Origin: Motiliproteus coralliicola
GTDB taxonomy: Bacteria > Pseudomonadota > Gammaproteobacteria > Pseudomonadales > Balneatricaceae
Length of the DNA stretch: 64,000 nucleotides
Reading direction: 5' to 3'
Assembly (NCBI RefSeq): GCF_003345655.1
Contig: NZ_QQOH01000001.1
Location: 1,116,001-1,180,000, forward strand
Positions within the stretch are counted from its first letter, which is position 1. The number at the start of each line of letters is the position of its first letter. The notes beneath the pieces were generated by a model that saw nothing but the letters and a program-made list of their open reading frames with translations, ran no database searches and was not told the origin of the DNA. Both the position numbers and the translations under genes were made by a program. Below, in pieces: positions 28,601-37,999 of the stretch.

Positions 28601-29114
28601 TATGGAGCTGCTTGAAGAGGCGATCGAGTCGATCAAGGCCGGCAAGACTCCGGGAATGGAACGCCCGCTGCGTCACGGCGCCGAAGTCAATCTACGCCTG
28701 CCGGCACTGATCCCGGACGACTACCTGCCCGACGTGCATAACCGACTGGTGCTGTACAAACGGATCTCCGGTGCCAAAACTGGTGACGAACTCAAAGAGC
28801 TGCAGGTTGAGATGATCGACCGCTTCGGCATGCTGCCGGAACCGCTGAAAAACCTGTTCCGCCAAACCCGACTCAAGCTCAAGGCCCAGCCACTAGGGAT
28901 CACCAAGATCGATGCCGGTGCCGACAGCGGTCGGTTCGAATTCGCCGCCGAAACTTCGGTAGACCCGCTGGTGCTGGTCAAACTGGTACAGACCCAACCA
29001 CAAACTTATGGACTGGACGGCGGCAACCGGCTTAAATTCAAGCTCGATATGGGCAACGCCGAGCAGCGTTTCCAAGCACTTGAGCGATTAGTACAGCAGA
29101 TAAGCCCGCGCTAG
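25671..29114 (+). CDS. mfd: Transcription-repair coupling factor
   Basis: A 1147-residue Mfd, the usual length. It contains the UvrB-like N-terminal modules, the RNA polymerase-interacting domain (PVVHDQHGIGRYLG and following), the SF2 translocase with Walker A GDVGFGKTE, the box IIDEEHRFG, TATPIPRTLNMS, and the TRG motif region (IETGIDIPNANT, QLRGRVGRS), then the C-terminal autoinhibitory domain. Mfd removes stalled RNA polymerase from lesions and recruits UvrA. It starts at ATG 25671 without a strong ribosome binding site. The csiV-like gene follows after 15 bases. Confidence 0.97.
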   Translation: MPLLLSSSLPAVTASKTRYIDNLSGSSAGLLLAELADQHPGLTLVVSRNVESAIALEAALGFFRPELELLGFPDWETLPYDNFSPHQDITSQRLTCLNRLPQLKKAVLIVPATALMQRLPPRSFIAAHSLVMDKGQILDLEQLRHDLAENGYRAVDTVYEHGEFAVRGSILDIFPMGSRLPYRIDLFDDEIDSLRTFDPENQRSIEQVDSARLLPAREFPLDKASIARFRQQWRERFDVDPRHCPVYQDISNAIAPAGIEYYQPLFFEQTASLLDFLPPQCQLLTEQGLEEGLQEFWGEIESRYESRRYDIERPILPPHEAFIPQELVFAGLKTLPRSDFSLKPDARKHGHQPPLQAPPELPVNAKAEQPLSKLQLHLKQSGHRTLLLAESAGRREALLELLQRYNLTPEPIDSWQQFVETNPTLAILVGPLQQGLVLPQAQLEIITESQLFGQRVMQSRRRQKASDNADLIFRNLTELQIGAPVVHDQHGIGRYLGLQTLELEGQANEFLTLEYADGAKLYVPVSSLHLISRYSGASDTLAPLHKLGTEQWSKAKRKAEEKIRDTAAELLDIYARRAAREGKQFKLSDTDYRIFADDFPFEETPDQELAIDAVIRDMTAPTPMDRLVCGDVGFGKTEVALRAAFVAVQNGFQVAILAPTTLLAQQHYQTFADRFADWPVNVEVLSRFRTGSQTNKTIQGLNEGRVDIVVGTHKLLSSQIDFKALGLLIIDEEHRFGVGQKEKIKQLRASVDILTLTATPIPRTLNMSMSGIRDLSIIATPPAKRLSVKTFVREKDRALSKEAILRELLRGGQVYYLHNEVKTIDNVARELAELVPEARIAIGHGQMRERELEQVMSDFYHKRFNVLVCTTIIETGIDIPNANTIIIERADKFGLAQLHQLRGRVGRSHHQAYAYLLTPHKKAMTGDALKRLEAIEAADTLGAGFTLATHDLEIRGAGELLGDEQSGQMEGIGYSLYMELLEEAIESIKAGKTPGMERPLRHGAEVNLRLPALIPDDYLPDVHNRLVLYKRISGAKTGDELKELQVEMIDRFGMLPEPLKNLFRQTRLKLKAQPLGITKIDAGADSGRFEFAAETSVDPLVLVKLVQTQPQTYGLDGGNRLKFKLDMGNAEQRFQALERLVQQISPR

Positions 29115-29129
29115 GGCAGCAGGAACGGT

Positions 29130-30164
29130 ATGAACAGCACCTTTTTTGGCCATCCCAGCCAGACCGGATTCCACTTTACCGCCAAGCTGGCCAGGCTCGC
29201 CAAAACGAGCCTGCTGATCGGCGGGCTGAGCCTGTTCGGAACCACTGTCCAGGCCCAGGGAACAGAGCTTGCCGCCAAAAAAGTCTATTGGTACCAGGTT
29301 GAACTGCTGGTCTTCACCCAACCCGCTGACTCCCTGCAGGCCGAATACTGGGACGAACAGTTGCAGCCCAGCTTCGACACCAACGCGATCCAACTGCTCA
29401 GCACGAAACAGTTGCGCCAGCTTCCAAACCGAACCGAGTCAGGACCCTCGTCGACCGACGGTCGTCCGACTCCGCTACGGCAGGAATACAGCGACGGAGC
29501 TTTCGTGCTGTTGTCAGCCAGCCAGCGTCTGAAAATCAACGACGATGAGGAACCGATTGCTCCAATCAGCCGCAAACGTCTACGCCAAGGTGGCCACCGC
29601 ATCCTGCTAGACGCTACCTGGAACCAGCCGGTCCACGATCCAGGCAAGAACCGAGCCATCGCGATACGTGGTGGTGACCGACTCGAGAACGGCCTGTTCG
29701 AGCTCGAGGGCGAGTTCACCTTATCACTGGCACGCTTTCTCCATTTGCGCCCCAACCTGTTTTTGAGCCGCCCGCTTCCTGCCGACTGGCAGCCACGCCA
29801 CCCTGAAGCCCTGTCGCAGGACTCGACTGATCCGGAACCAGCAACAATTGACACCGACGCTATCGGCGCAGACAGCGACGAAGCCATCAACAGCCTGAGC
29901 GCCCTGCCGGCACCCTCCGTCCAAGCAAAGATCAACCACGACGGCTACCTGACCACCCGACTGGACCAACCCCGCCGGATGCGCCGTAATGAGCTTCACT
30001 ATCTGGACCACCCCCAGTTCGGCCTGCTGATCCGCCTGACCCCGATCGACCCACCTTCCCGCCAAGCCAGCATCGAAACAGCGACCGAGCCAAACGTACC
30101 AGCCGTGGCAGAGCAGCCGGTCCCTAATACCGAGCCCCCTTCAGCAGCAGCAAGCAACTCTTAA
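29130..30164 (+). CDS. csiV: CsiV family protein
   Basis: A 344-residue exported protein with an N-terminal signal-like segment (hydrophobic residues 27-41, likely cleavage near VQAQG). The first conserved block (YWYQVELLVFTQ) and the last (RRMRRNELHYLDHPQFGLLIRLTP) mark the CsiV family, found next to mfd in many gammaproteobacteria. In Vibrio, CsiV is a periplasmic peptidoglycan-binding activator of the synthase partner LpoA; that role is inferred here. Low-complexity Pro/Ser/Glu-rich stretches fill the middle and the tail. It starts at ATG with AGGAA upstream and is probably co-transcribed with mfd. Confidence 0.85.
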   Translation: MNSTFFGHPSQTGFHFTAKLARLAKTSLLIGGLSLFGTTVQAQGTELAAKKVYWYQVELLVFTQPADSLQAEYWDEQLQPSFDTNAIQLLSTKQLRQLPNRTESGPSSTDGRPTPLRQEYSDGAFVLLSASQRLKINDDEEPIAPISRKRLRQGGHRILLDATWNQPVHDPGKNRAIAIRGGDRLENGLFELEGEFTLSLARFLHLRPNLFLSRPLPADWQPRHPEALSQDSTDPEPATIDTDAIGADSDEAINSLSALPAPSVQAKINHDGYLTTRLDQPRRMRRNELHYLDHPQFGLLIRLTPIDPPSRQASIETATEPNVPAVAEQPVPNTEPPSAAASNS

Positions 30165-30501
30165 CCGGTTGCGCCAACGCCTGAAATCGGCAACTCCTGC
30201 CGTAAAGCGGCCGTTGCCGCATGCGTCCTTGCTGCCAACAGTAAGCAACTGGCAACCAATCTCAGCACCGACCCAGGTCAGGGCTTGGTTGCCGCCTCTG
30301 CTACACCCCTCCCCCAGCTGCAGCAACAATCCGGTTAACAATTTTCATCGACTTTGGTTTTAACCCGCGGTTATCCCGACCCGGCCAGTCCCGGCCACGC
30401 CATAAAGAGCTAGCCACTATCGGGTCAAAACAACTTACAAGCCCTCATCAGCCAAACTTCTTAGATTAGTTTTTTTCACCTATTGTCTGAAAATCCGTCG
30501 T

Positions 30502-30530
30502 TTGCCAAGATTGCTGGGCAGGCCTAATAT
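30502..30530 (+). promoter_or_regulatory. Sigma-70 promoter for candidate sRNA
   Basis: TTGCCA (-35, 5 of 6 consensus) and TAATAT (-10, 4 of 6) with an exact 17-base spacer. It predicts a start near A30537. Confidence 0.6.
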
Positions 30531-30536
30531 GCCTCC

Positions 30537-30728
30537 ATCGCTGATCGACAAGGGAAACCTTTAGATCGGTTTCAGTTGAATCGATTTGTTATCCGTGCAA
30601 TTTGATTCAACTGAGACCCTTCGGTCTTCAGCGTACACATCTGCGCAAGCAATTGTGTGATGTTTATCCTCATCATTCTTTAGACGATCTTTTGCGTCCA
30701 AGCCCCGGTCCCCCGGGGCTTTTTGTTT
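30537..30728 (+). ncRNA. Candidate structured small RNA, about 190 nt
   Basis: Between a good sigma-70 promoter and a strong intrinsic terminator lie three further hairpins. CAGTTGAATC (30573-30582) pairs with GATTCAACTG (30604-30613), perfect over 10 bp and extendable by four more. AGACC-CTTC-GGTCT lies at 30614-30627. ACACA/TGTGT lies at 30635-30639/30654-30658. No open frame with a ribosome binding site lies inside. The element ends about 380 bases before the next gene, so it is more likely a free RNA than a leader. It is not recognisable by eye as 6S, SRP, tmRNA, RNase P or a CsrB-type RNA (it lacks repeated GGA loops). Confidence 0.5.
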
Positions 30729-30730
30729 TC
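30701..30730 (+). terminator. Intrinsic terminator of candidate sRNA
   Basis: AGCCCCGG-TCCC-CCGGGGCT followed by TTTTGTTTT. An 8-bp GC-rich stem with a clear U-tract. Confidence 0.88.
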
Positions 30731-31107
30731 TCACCCCAGCCCGACTCCCTGCGCTGCTAATCACTGCTCATCGTTAAGCCTTGCCTCAGGCTTTGTTTCA
30801 AGTAATTTTGCTGCCGTTATCAAAACCGAACCCCTCGTCGATTTCGTAACCAAGCTCCTTGCCAAGCGCTTTGCTACTGCCCTGCACCGCTGGAGCACGA
30901 CATTTATCTCCATCAGCCAATAACAGCACGCTTCTGACAAACGAATGACTATTCTTTAATCAAGCAGGATTAATAATCCCTTTAGATTAATCTGTTAACG
31001 GAACTCAGTGAGGCATTCAGGCTCGAATCACCTACGACTTGTTTGATAAGCTCAGACGCTCCGTTTGCATATTTTCCGGATCGAAGTCACGGATAAGGAT
31101 CCCAGGC

Positions 31108-32934
31108 ATGGTTGCCCCGATAAAAACTGCTCTGTTGAGCCTTGCACTGCTTGTTTCCACCCCGATCGCGCTGGTACAGGCCGACGAACCACGGCCTCAA
31201 CATGCCATCGCCATGCATGGAACCCCCAAGTACTCGGCCGGCTTTGATCACTTCGAATACACCAATCCCGAGGCCCCTAAGGGCGGCACCGTACGCCGCT
31301 GGGCACTGGGCACCTTTGACAGCTTCAACCCCTTTATCATCAAAGGCACACCGGCCGCAGGGGTTGGACAGATTTACGATAGCCTGATGGTCAAATCGCA
31401 AGACGAGCCCTTCAGCCAATACGGACTACTGGCCGAGTCGGTGGTAATGCCGGAGGACCGTAGTTGGATCCGGTTTAAAATCCGGCAGGAAGCCCAGTTC
31501 AGTGACGGCAAGCCGGTGACCAGCGACGATGTCATCTACAGCTTTAAGCTGCTACGCGAGCAGGGCAATCCGTTCTACCGTGCTTACTACGCCGATATCG
31601 AGACGATCGAAGCGATCGACGATCGGACCGTCGAATTTCGCTTCAAACCAAGCCAGAACCGTGAGCTGCCGCTGATCGTCGGGGAAGTAGCCATCCTGCC
31701 GAAACATTACTGGCAGGGTCGAGATTTCAGCAGCCCCGGCCTGGATATCCCCGTGGGATCCGGCCCTTACCTGATCGACAGTTACGATCCCGGCCGCTCG
31801 CTGACTTACCGTCTGCGCACAGATTACTGGGGCCAAGATCTACCGGTTAACCGCGGTCGCCATAACTATGGCCAGATCCGCTATGACTACTACCGTGACA
31901 CCACCGTAGCCCTGGAGGCTTTTAAAGCTGGCGAGTACGACTTCCGTCAGGAGACCTCGTCGAAGAACTGGGCAACCAGCTATAACGGTCCGATGTTCGA
32001 CAACGGCGAAATCCTGCGCGACGAGATCCGCCACAGCAACCCAACCGGCATGCAGGCCTTTGTCCTGAATTCGCGTCGACCGCTGTTTACCGACAGCCGG
32101 GTACGCCAGGCCCTGGCTTATGCGTTTGATTTCGAGTGGACCAACAAAAATATCTTCTACAACGCCTACACCCGCACCCACAGCTATTTCTCCAATTCGG
32201 AGATGGCCGCCACCGAATTGCCCGATGCCAAGGAGTTGAAGATCCTCGAGCCGATTCGTGATCAACTACCGGCCGAGGTGTTTAATCAGGTTTACCGCGC
32301 ACCCAACACCGACGGCAGCGGCAAACTACGGCAGCAGTTGCGCCAGGGGCTGCGGCTGCTGAAGCAGGCCGGCTGGCAGATTAAGCAGGGCAAACTGACC
32401 AACGCCCAGGGCCAGGTGTTCAGCTTCGAGCTACTGCTGGTGCAAAAAGAGTTTGAGCGGGTCGTCGCCCCCTTTATCCGCAATCTGAACAAGATGGGGA
32501 TCGACGTACGTATCCGGATCGTCGATGTCTCCCAATATATCAATCGCCTGCGCAGCTTCGACTACGACATGATGGTCTACAGCTACGGCCAGTCCAATTC
32601 GCCGGGCAACGAACAGCGCGAGTTCTGGCACTCCGCCATGGCCGATATTCAGGGCAGTCGAAACCTGATGGGGATTAAAAACCCGGCCATCGATTACCTG
32701 GTAGACCAAGTAATCAGCGCGCCCAGCCGCGAGCAACTGGTACTGCGTACCCGTGCTCTGGACCGGGCGCTGCAATGGAACCATTACCTGATTCCACAGT
32801 ATCACATCAACAGCTACCGAATCGCCTACTGGGACAAGTTCGGCATGCCGGACACCCGCCCACTGTACGCGCTCGGCTTCGATACCTGGTGGATGAAGTC
32901 CGGCACAGATAACAACGAGGGCAGCCAACCCTGA
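31108..32934 (+). CDS. yejA: Peptide ABC transporter, periplasmic binding protein (YejA-like)
   Basis: A 608-residue family 5 solute-binding protein with a signal peptide (cleavage after VQA, residue 25) and the conserved start [29 protein letters not shown] typical of YejA-type proteins. YejA-type proteins bind oligopeptides or peptide-like compounds such as microcin C in the periplasm. An in-frame open region extends to 31039, but ATG 31108 with AAGGAT 7 bases upstream gives the proper signal peptide. Its stop codon overlaps the start of the permease gene (TGATG). First gene of a four-gene ABC operon. Confidence 0.92.
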   Translation: MVAPIKTALLSLALLVSTPIALVQADEPRPQHAIAMHGTPKYSAGFDHFEYTNPEAPKGGTVRRWALGTFDSFNPFIIKGTPAAGVGQIYDSLMVKSQDEPFSQYGLLAESVVMPEDRSWIRFKIRQEAQFSDGKPVTSDDVIYSFKLLREQGNPFYRAYYADIETIEAIDDRTVEFRFKPSQNRELPLIVGEVAILPKHYWQGRDFSSPGLDIPVGSGPYLIDSYDPGRSLTYRLRTDYWGQDLPVNRGRHNYGQIRYDYYRDTTVALEAFKAGEYDFRQETSSKNWATSYNGPMFDNGEILRDEIRHSNPTGMQAFVLNSRRPLFTDSRVRQALAYAFDFEWTNKNIFYNAYTRTHSYFSNSEMAATELPDAKELKILEPIRDQLPAEVFNQVYRAPNTDGSGKLRQQLRQGLRLLKQAGWQIKQGKLTNAQGQVFSFELLLVQKEFERVVAPFIRNLNKMGIDVRIRIVDVSQYINRLRSFDYDMMVYSYGQSNSPGNEQREFWHSAMADIQGSRNLMGIKNPAIDYLVDQVISAPSREQLVLRTRALDRALQWNHYLIPQYHINSYRIAYWDKFGMPDTRPLYALGFDTWWMKSGTDNNEGSQP

Positions 32935-34040
32935 TGGCTGCCTATATTTTTCGTCGCCTGCTGCTGATCATTCCAACGCTGCTGGGCATCCTCACGATCA
33001 ACTTCTTGATCATCCAGGCGGCACCGGGCGGACCGGTCGAGCAAACCATCGCCCACCTGCAGGGGCTCAACACCGATGCCACCAGCCGAATCGGCAGTTC
33101 GGTCCAGAGCGACCTGAGTCAGGGCAGCAACAGCCAGAGCCTCAATGGCGAAAGCTCCGGTTACCGTGGTGCTCAAGGCCTGGATCCCAAGCTGATTGCC
33201 GAGATCGAGGAACTCTACGGCTTCGACAAACCGCCGCTGGAACGCTTCGGCCAGATGCTGAAGAACTACCTAATGTTCGATTTCGGCCGCAGTTTCTACA
33301 GCGACAAAGGGGTGGTCGATCTGATTATCGAGAAACTGCCGGTATCGATCTCGCTGGGCCTCTGGGCCACCCTGATCACCTATCTGGTATCGATTCCTCT
33401 GGGGATCAAGAAGGCAGTCCGCGACGGCACGCCGTTCGACGTCTGGACCAGCTCGGCCATCATCGTCGGCTACGCGATTCCTAACTTCCTGTTTGCGATC
33501 CTGCTGATCGTGCTGTTTGCCGGCGGGACCTATTTCGACTGGTTCCCGCTGCGAGGACTGACCTCACCCAACTTTGATGAGCTGAGTCTGCTGGGCAAGA
33601 TCGGCGATTACTTCTGGCATATCACCCTGCCGGTGCTGGCGTCGGTGATCTCCAGCTTCGCCACCCTGACGATGCTGACCAAGAACAGCTTTCTGGACGA
33701 GATCAGCAAGCAATATGTGCTGACCGCTCGGGCCAAGGGCTTGACCGAGAATCAGGTGCTCTACGGCCACGTGTTCCGTAACGCCATGCTGCTGATCATC
33801 GCTGGAATGCCCGCCGCCCTGGTCAGCATCTTTTTTACCGGTTCGATGCTGATCGAAGTGATCTTCTCCCTCGATGGCCTCGGCCTGCTGGGCTACGAGG
33901 CGGTGATCAATCGCGATTACCCGGTAATCTTCGGCACCCTGTATATCTTTACCCTGATCGGTCTGTTGCTGAAACTGGTGTCGGATATCTGCTACGTCAT
34001 CGTCGATCCGCGAATCGATTTCGAAAGCAGGGAGGGCTGA
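32934..34040 (+). CDS. yejB: Peptide ABC transporter permease (YejB-like)
   Basis: A 368-residue inner-membrane permease of the DppB/OppB class. It starts with [35 protein letters not shown] Ser/Gln-rich periplasmic loop (about 50-80) follows the first helix, as in YejB. The EAA loop for contact with the ATPase reads [27 protein letters not shown] overlaps the yejA stop by one base. Confidence 0.93.
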   Translation: MAAYIFRRLLLIIPTLLGILTINFLIIQAAPGGPVEQTIAHLQGLNTDATSRIGSSVQSDLSQGSNSQSLNGESSGYRGAQGLDPKLIAEIEELYGFDKPPLERFGQMLKNYLMFDFGRSFYSDKGVVDLIIEKLPVSISLGLWATLITYLVSIPLGIKKAVRDGTPFDVWTSSAIIVGYAIPNFLFAILLIVLFAGGTYFDWFPLRGLTSPNFDELSLLGKIGDYFWHITLPVLASVISSFATLTMLTKNSFLDEISKQYVLTARAKGLTENQVLYGHVFRNAMLLIIAGMPAALVSIFFTGSMLIEVIFSLDGLGLLGYEAVINRDYPVIFGTLYIFTLIGLLLKLVSDICYVIVDPRIDFESREG

Positions 34041-34043
34041 CCG

Positions 34044-35075
34044 CTGAAACCGCTCAACCCGATCAATCAACGCCGGTTGGCACGATTCAGACAGAACCGT
34101 CGCGGCTACTGGTCGCTATGGCTGCTCAGCAGCCTGTTTATCCTCAGCCTCGGTGCTGAGCTGATTGCCAATGAGAAACCGCTGCTGATCAGCTACCAGC
34201 AACAGCTCTATTACCCACTGTGGAACGATTATGCCGAGACCCGCTTCGGTGGCGAATTCGACTCCAGCGCAGACTACAAAGACCCCTATGTTCAGGAACT
34301 GATTGAACAACAGGGCAGCGGATGGATGCTGTGGCCGCCGATCCGCTTCAGCTACAACACCATCAATTATGATCTGCCGGTACCGGCGCCCTCCCCGCCC
34401 ACCGGCGAGAACTGGCTCGGCACCGATGACCAGGGGCGTGATGTACTAGCCAGGGTGATTTACGGTTTTCGGATTTCGATGCTGTTTGCGCTGATTCTGA
34501 CCGCTGCCAGCTCGGTGATCGGTGTGATCGCCGGTGCGGTCCAGGGCTATTACGGCGGCAAGGTCGACCTGCTGTTCCAACGATTTATCGAGATCTGGTC
34601 CGGCTTGCCGGTGCTGTTCCTTCTAATCATCCTGGCCAGTATTGTGGAGCCGAATTTCTGGTGGCTGCTCGGGATTATGCTGCTGTTCTCCTGGATGCAA
34701 CTGGTCGATGTGGTGCGAGCCGAATTCCTGCGTGGCCGCAATCTCGAATACGTTCGCGCCGCCAGGGCACTGGGGCTCGGCAGTCGCCTGATCATGTTCC
34801 GCCACATCCTCCCCAACGCCATGGTCGCGACCCTGACCTTTATGCCGTTTATCTTCAATGGATCGGTGGTCACCCTGACCGCGCTGGACTTTCTCGGTTT
34901 TGGGCTGCCCCCCGGCTCTCCGTCACTGGGTGAGCTGGTAGCCCAGGGAAAAGCCAACCTGCACGCCCCCTGGCTGGGCTTGAGTGCGTTTATCGTACTG
35001 TCGGTGATGCTGACGCTGCTGATCTTTATCGGTGAAGCGGTACGGGACGCCTTTGACCCGAGGAAAGAGCTGTGA
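34044..35075 (+). CDS. yejE: Peptide ABC transporter permease (YejE-like), probable CTG start
   Basis: A permease of the DppC class, 343 residues from the proposed start. No ATG or GTG lies at the right place. CTG at 34044, three bases after the yejB stop with GGAGGG 7-8 bases upstream, gives the N-terminus LKPLNPINQRRLARFRQNRR. That lines up with the start I recall for E. coli YejE (LSPVNQARWARFRHNRR). The first alternative, TTG at 34077, would remove that conserved segment and has no ribosome binding site. The EAA loop is EYVRAARALGLGSRLIMFRHILPNA. Its stop overlaps the GTG start of yejF. Confidence 0.85.
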   Translation: MKPLNPINQRRLARFRQNRRGYWSLWLLSSLFILSLGAELIANEKPLLISYQQQLYYPLWNDYAETRFGGEFDSSADYKDPYVQELIEQQGSGWMLWPPIRFSYNTINYDLPVPAPSPPTGENWLGTDDQGRDVLARVIYGFRISMLFALILTAASSVIGVIAGAVQGYYGGKVDLLFQRFIEIWSGLPVLFLLIILASIVEPNFWWLLGIMLLFSWMQLVDVVRAEFLRGRNLEYVRAARALGLGSRLIMFRHILPNAMVATLTFMPFIFNGSVVTLTALDFLGFGLPPGSPSLGELVAQGKANLHAPWLGLSAFIVLSVMLTLLIFIGEAVRDAFDPRKEL

Positions 35076-36673
35076 GCGATACGATCACCGAACCCTTAGT
35101 CAAAATCCGGGATCTGCGGGTGCGGTTCCATCAGCAGGGCCAGGCCACCGATGCCGTTAAAGGGGTCAGCTTCGACATCCAAGCGGGACAAACCCTGGCG
35201 CTGGTAGGCGAGTCCGGCTCCGGCAAGTCGGTCACCGCACTATCGATTCTTAAGCTGCTGCGCCAGGCCGAACACCCGGGCGGCACGATCCACTATCGTG
35301 GTCAGGATCTGCTGCAGGCAGGCGAAGCCAGTATGCGGCAGCTGCGCGGCGACCGGATCAGCATCATCTTCCAAGAACCGATGACCTCGCTGAATCCGCT
35401 GCATACCTTGGAAAAGCAGATCGGCGAAACCCTGCTCCTCCACAAGGGCATGACCGGCCCTGATGCGCGCAAGCGGATTCTGGAGCTGCTGACACTGGTT
35501 GGAATCCGCGACCCTGAAAGCCGACTGAACAGCTATCCTCACGAACTTTCCGGTGGCCAACGGCAACGGGTGATGATCGCCATGGCACTGGCCAACGAAC
35601 CGGAGTTGCTGATCGCCGATGAACCCACCACCGCACTGGATGTGACCATCGCCCAACAGATCCTGCAACTGTTGCGCGAACTTCAACAACAGCTGGGGAT
35701 GGCGATCCTGCTGATCAGCCACGATCTAAATATCGTGCGCCGCTATGCGGATCGCGTCTGCGTCATGCACCAGGGCTTGCTGGTCGAGCACAATGACACC
35801 GCCGCGTTGTTTTCAAACCCGCAGCATGACTACACCCGAATGCTGCTCGACGCCGAACCGACCGGCTCACCCAAGCCGCTAAACGGCGATGAAAGCCCAC
35901 TGTTGAGCACGGAACAACTAAGAGTCTGGTTCCCGATCAAGCGGGGACTGCTCAAGCGTACCGTCGATCACGTCAAAGCGGTCAACGGTGTCGATATCGA
36001 ACTAAGACCCGGGGAAACGCTAGGTATTGTCGGGGAGTCCGGTTCGGGTAAGACCACGCTGGGACTTGCGATCTTGCGACTACTGAGTAGCGACGGAGCT
36101 ATGCAGTTCGACGGTCAGAGCATCGATCAGCTGAACCAGAAACAGTTCAAGCCGATACGGCGCCAGCTCCAGGTGGTATTTCAGGACCCCTACGGCAGCC
36201 TGAGCCCGCGGATGACCATCGAACAGATCATCAGCGAAGGTTTGGAGATCCACGCAATCGGGGATCCGATAACTCGACCTCAGATGGTGATCGACGTATT
36301 GCGAGAGGTTGGACTGGATGCGGATGCTTGCCAGCGCTACCCCCACGAATTTTCCGGAGGCCAACGCCAGCGAATCGCCATTGCCCGCGCCCTGGTATTG
36401 AAACCCAAGCTGATTATTCTGGACGAGCCAACCTCCGCGCTGGATCGCACCGTGCAGTCGCAGATTATCGAGTTGTTGCGTGAATTACAGGCTCGCCACG
36501 GACTGAGCTACCTGTTTATCAGCCATGATCTGGCGGTGGTAAAAGCGCTGAGTCACCAATTGCTGGTAATGCGAGCCGGTGACGTAGTGGAACAGGGGCC
36601 GGCGAAGCAGCTGTTCGAAGCTCCAACCCACGCCTACACCCGTGAGCTGCTGCAGGCCGCCTTTACGGCGTAA
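35072..36673 (+). CDS. yejF: Peptide ABC transporter ATPase with two nucleotide-binding domains (YejF-like)
   Basis: A 533-residue fused ATPase. Each half has a Walker A (GESGSGKS about 49-56 and GESGSGKTT about 318-326), a signature (LSGGQRQR and FSGGQRQR), a Walker B ([12 protein letters not shown] and [12 protein letters not shown]) and an H-loop (ISHDL). It powers the YejB-YejE channel from the cytoplasm. The GTG start overlaps the yejE stop (GTGA). The 3' end overlaps the convergent binding-protein gene by 11 bases. Confidence 0.95.
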   Translation: MSDTITEPLVKIRDLRVRFHQQGQATDAVKGVSFDIQAGQTLALVGESGSGKSVTALSILKLLRQAEHPGGTIHYRGQDLLQAGEASMRQLRGDRISIIFQEPMTSLNPLHTLEKQIGETLLLHKGMTGPDARKRILELLTLVGIRDPESRLNSYPHELSGGQRQRVMIAMALANEPELLIADEPTTALDVTIAQQILQLLRELQQQLGMAILLISHDLNIVRRYADRVCVMHQGLLVEHNDTAALFSNPQHDYTRMLLDAEPTGSPKPLNGDESPLLSTEQLRVWFPIKRGLLKRTVDHVKAVNGVDIELRPGETLGIVGESGSGKTTLGLAILRLLSSDGAMQFDGQSIDQLNQKQFKPIRRQLQVVFQDPYGSLSPRMTIEQIISEGLEIHAIGDPITRPQMVIDVLREVGLDADACQRYPHEFSGGQRQRIAIARALVLKPKLIILDEPTSALDRTVQSQIIELLRELQARHGLSYLFISHDLAVVKALSHQLLVMRAGDVVEQGPAKQLFEAPTHAYTRELLQAAFTA

Positions 36674-37442
36674 TCGTTAAAAACTCAGCCCCGATCGCAG
36701 CCAGGGTCCCGTCTGCCTGCATCCCCGCCAACGTACTCTCCATTGCCTGGCGCAATGGCTCCGGGGTTTGACGACTGACCAGAATCCACTGCGGCACGGT
36801 TCTAAAGCGGCTGGGCACCACCTGGATTGGCAGGTTCTTATGACTGACCAGGGCGTAATTTAGCCCCAAATCATGATAATAAAAGAATCGCACCCGCGGG
36901 TTTTCTGCCACCGCTTTGATGGCACGATTGATCTCATTAAACAGAGCCCCAGGCTCAACCCCCTGTCGCTGTAAAAAGCGCCCCGAAGAGGTGCCATCGA
37001 TGATGGCAACCGCATGATCGATAGTGGCGAGATCGGCGAAAGTCTGTGGCATCAGCGGTTCATCCCGATGTGCCAGCACGACGTTGCTGACCTCATAAAC
37101 CGGTGTGCTGAGGTAATAGAATTTCGCTTCGCGCTCGGCGTTGCGACCGGCCCCACAGAAAAGATCGGCCGCGCCGTGTTCAATCTGTTTCAACAGACGT
37201 TTTATCGGAATAAAGGGTTTCTGAACTTGAAGCTGAATGCCTTCCTGACGCAGACGCTTCTGTAATTCGGCGTAGATCCGGTCACATAATCCCTGATGAT
37301 GGGGGGCATTGAGGAAGTACTTTGGCTGCGAGTCCTGCTTCAGAGCCAATAGCACTGACGCATCACCTTCGGCATTGGCGGTTGCCGAGAGGCTGAGCAA
37401 GATAATGACTACCGAGACTACCGACCGGATTACTGAGGCCAC
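36663..37442 (-). CDS. Periplasmic solute-binding protein (family 3-like)
   Basis: A 259-residue protein with a signal peptide (GTG start at 37442, hydrophobic to about residue 22, cleavage after ANA). The fold pattern is that of a family 3 extracellular solute-binding protein, including KPFIPIKRLLKQIEHGAADLFCGAGRNAEREAKFYY. Standalone proteins of this type in Pseudomonas and marine bacteria often have no cognate transporter and may act as sensors; no ABC genes adjoin it here. AAGGAT precedes the start. It overlaps yejF tail-to-tail by 11 bases, so it is a separate unit. Confidence 0.8.
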   Translation of the reverse strand: MASVIRSVVSVVIILLSLSATANAEGDASVLLALKQDSQPKYFLNAPHHQGLCDRIYAELQKRLRQEGIQLQVQKPFIPIKRLLKQIEHGAADLFCGAGRNAEREAKFYYLSTPVYEVSNVVLAHRDEPLMPQTFADLATIDHAVAIIDGTSSGRFLQRQGVEPGALFNEINRAIKAVAENPRVRFFYYHDLGLNYALVSHKNLPIQVVPSRFRTVPQWILVSRQTPEPLRQAMESTLAGMQADGTLAAIGAEFLTITP

Positions 37443-37570
37443 ATCGAATCCTTATCGACTACTTATGCTCTATTTAGACTAGACCATACCGCCGAGGTGA
37501 CACGCAAACTCACACCGCGGCCTTGCTGCAGGCGGTGCGAGCTGCTGGCGGTCAACGTCTTTGCAGGGTG

Positions 37571-37999
37571 TTAGATACTAAAACCATCCTTGAGCGGCTC
37601 GACCGGACGCTTGAATTCTTTGACGAAGTCCTGTTTCTTAACTTTTTCCGCTTTACCTACACCTTCAGTTTCACCCGTTTTGACTAGCTTCGGCTTCGCT
37701 TCCTTGCTCTCGTCAGCACTCTCTTTGCTGCTCTCTTTTTTGCTTTCTCCGTCGCCTGTACCGCCGAACAGGATCCCTAGTTCATCGCGTTGCTGGGCCA
37801 GATACAGACTCATTTCAGTGCGCTGCTCTTCGTTGAGTTTGATCGACGGCGGCTTGTCCAGCAGCAATTGATCAACCTCTTCGGCCAGTTCAAACACCTC
37901 GTCCCAGTGAGCCGCTTCTTCGGCACTGGTGACCTTGATCTTCTCCTGACCGTTGAGTTCGTAGATATAGACCGTTTTACGTTCAAATCGCTTTTTCAT
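37571..37999 (-). CDS. YebG-like protein with charged C-terminal tail
   Basis: A 142-residue protein. Residues 1-75 (TVYIYELNGQEKIKVTSAEEA, then LYLAQQRDELGILF) follow the pattern of the YebG family, SOS-induced proteins of unknown function. Residues 80-142 are a Lys/Glu/Ser-rich tail longer than in E. coli YebG. I chose ATG 37999 because the 15 residues before it are not conserved-looking. No CTG-N10-CAG LexA box was found upstream, so SOS control is not supported here. A TATACT -10-like hexamer lies near 38085-38090 on the minus strand. Confidence 0.65.
   Translation of the reverse strand: MKKRFERKTVYIYELNGQEKIKVTSAEEAAHWDEVFELAEEVDQLLLDKPPSIKLNEEQRTEMSLYLAQQRDELGILFGGTGDGESKKESSKESADESKEAKPKLVKTGETEGVGKAEKVKKQDFVKEFKRPVEPLKDGFSI

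Larger units (their letters stand above)
30165..31107. other. Long intergenic region with candidate small RNA
   Basis: About 940 bases without a convincing protein gene. 30165-30500 holds nothing recognisable. 30502-30730 carries a promoter, several hairpins and a terminator (listed separately). 30731-31107 is the leader side of the yej-like operon, with a 10-base perfect palindrome, AGATTAATCT, at 30984-30993 that may be an operator. Confidence 0.5.

Noticed and set aside
30561-30764. A 67-codon minus-strand frame inside the candidate small RNA
   Set aside because: It reads through the hairpins and the terminator and is not protein-like.
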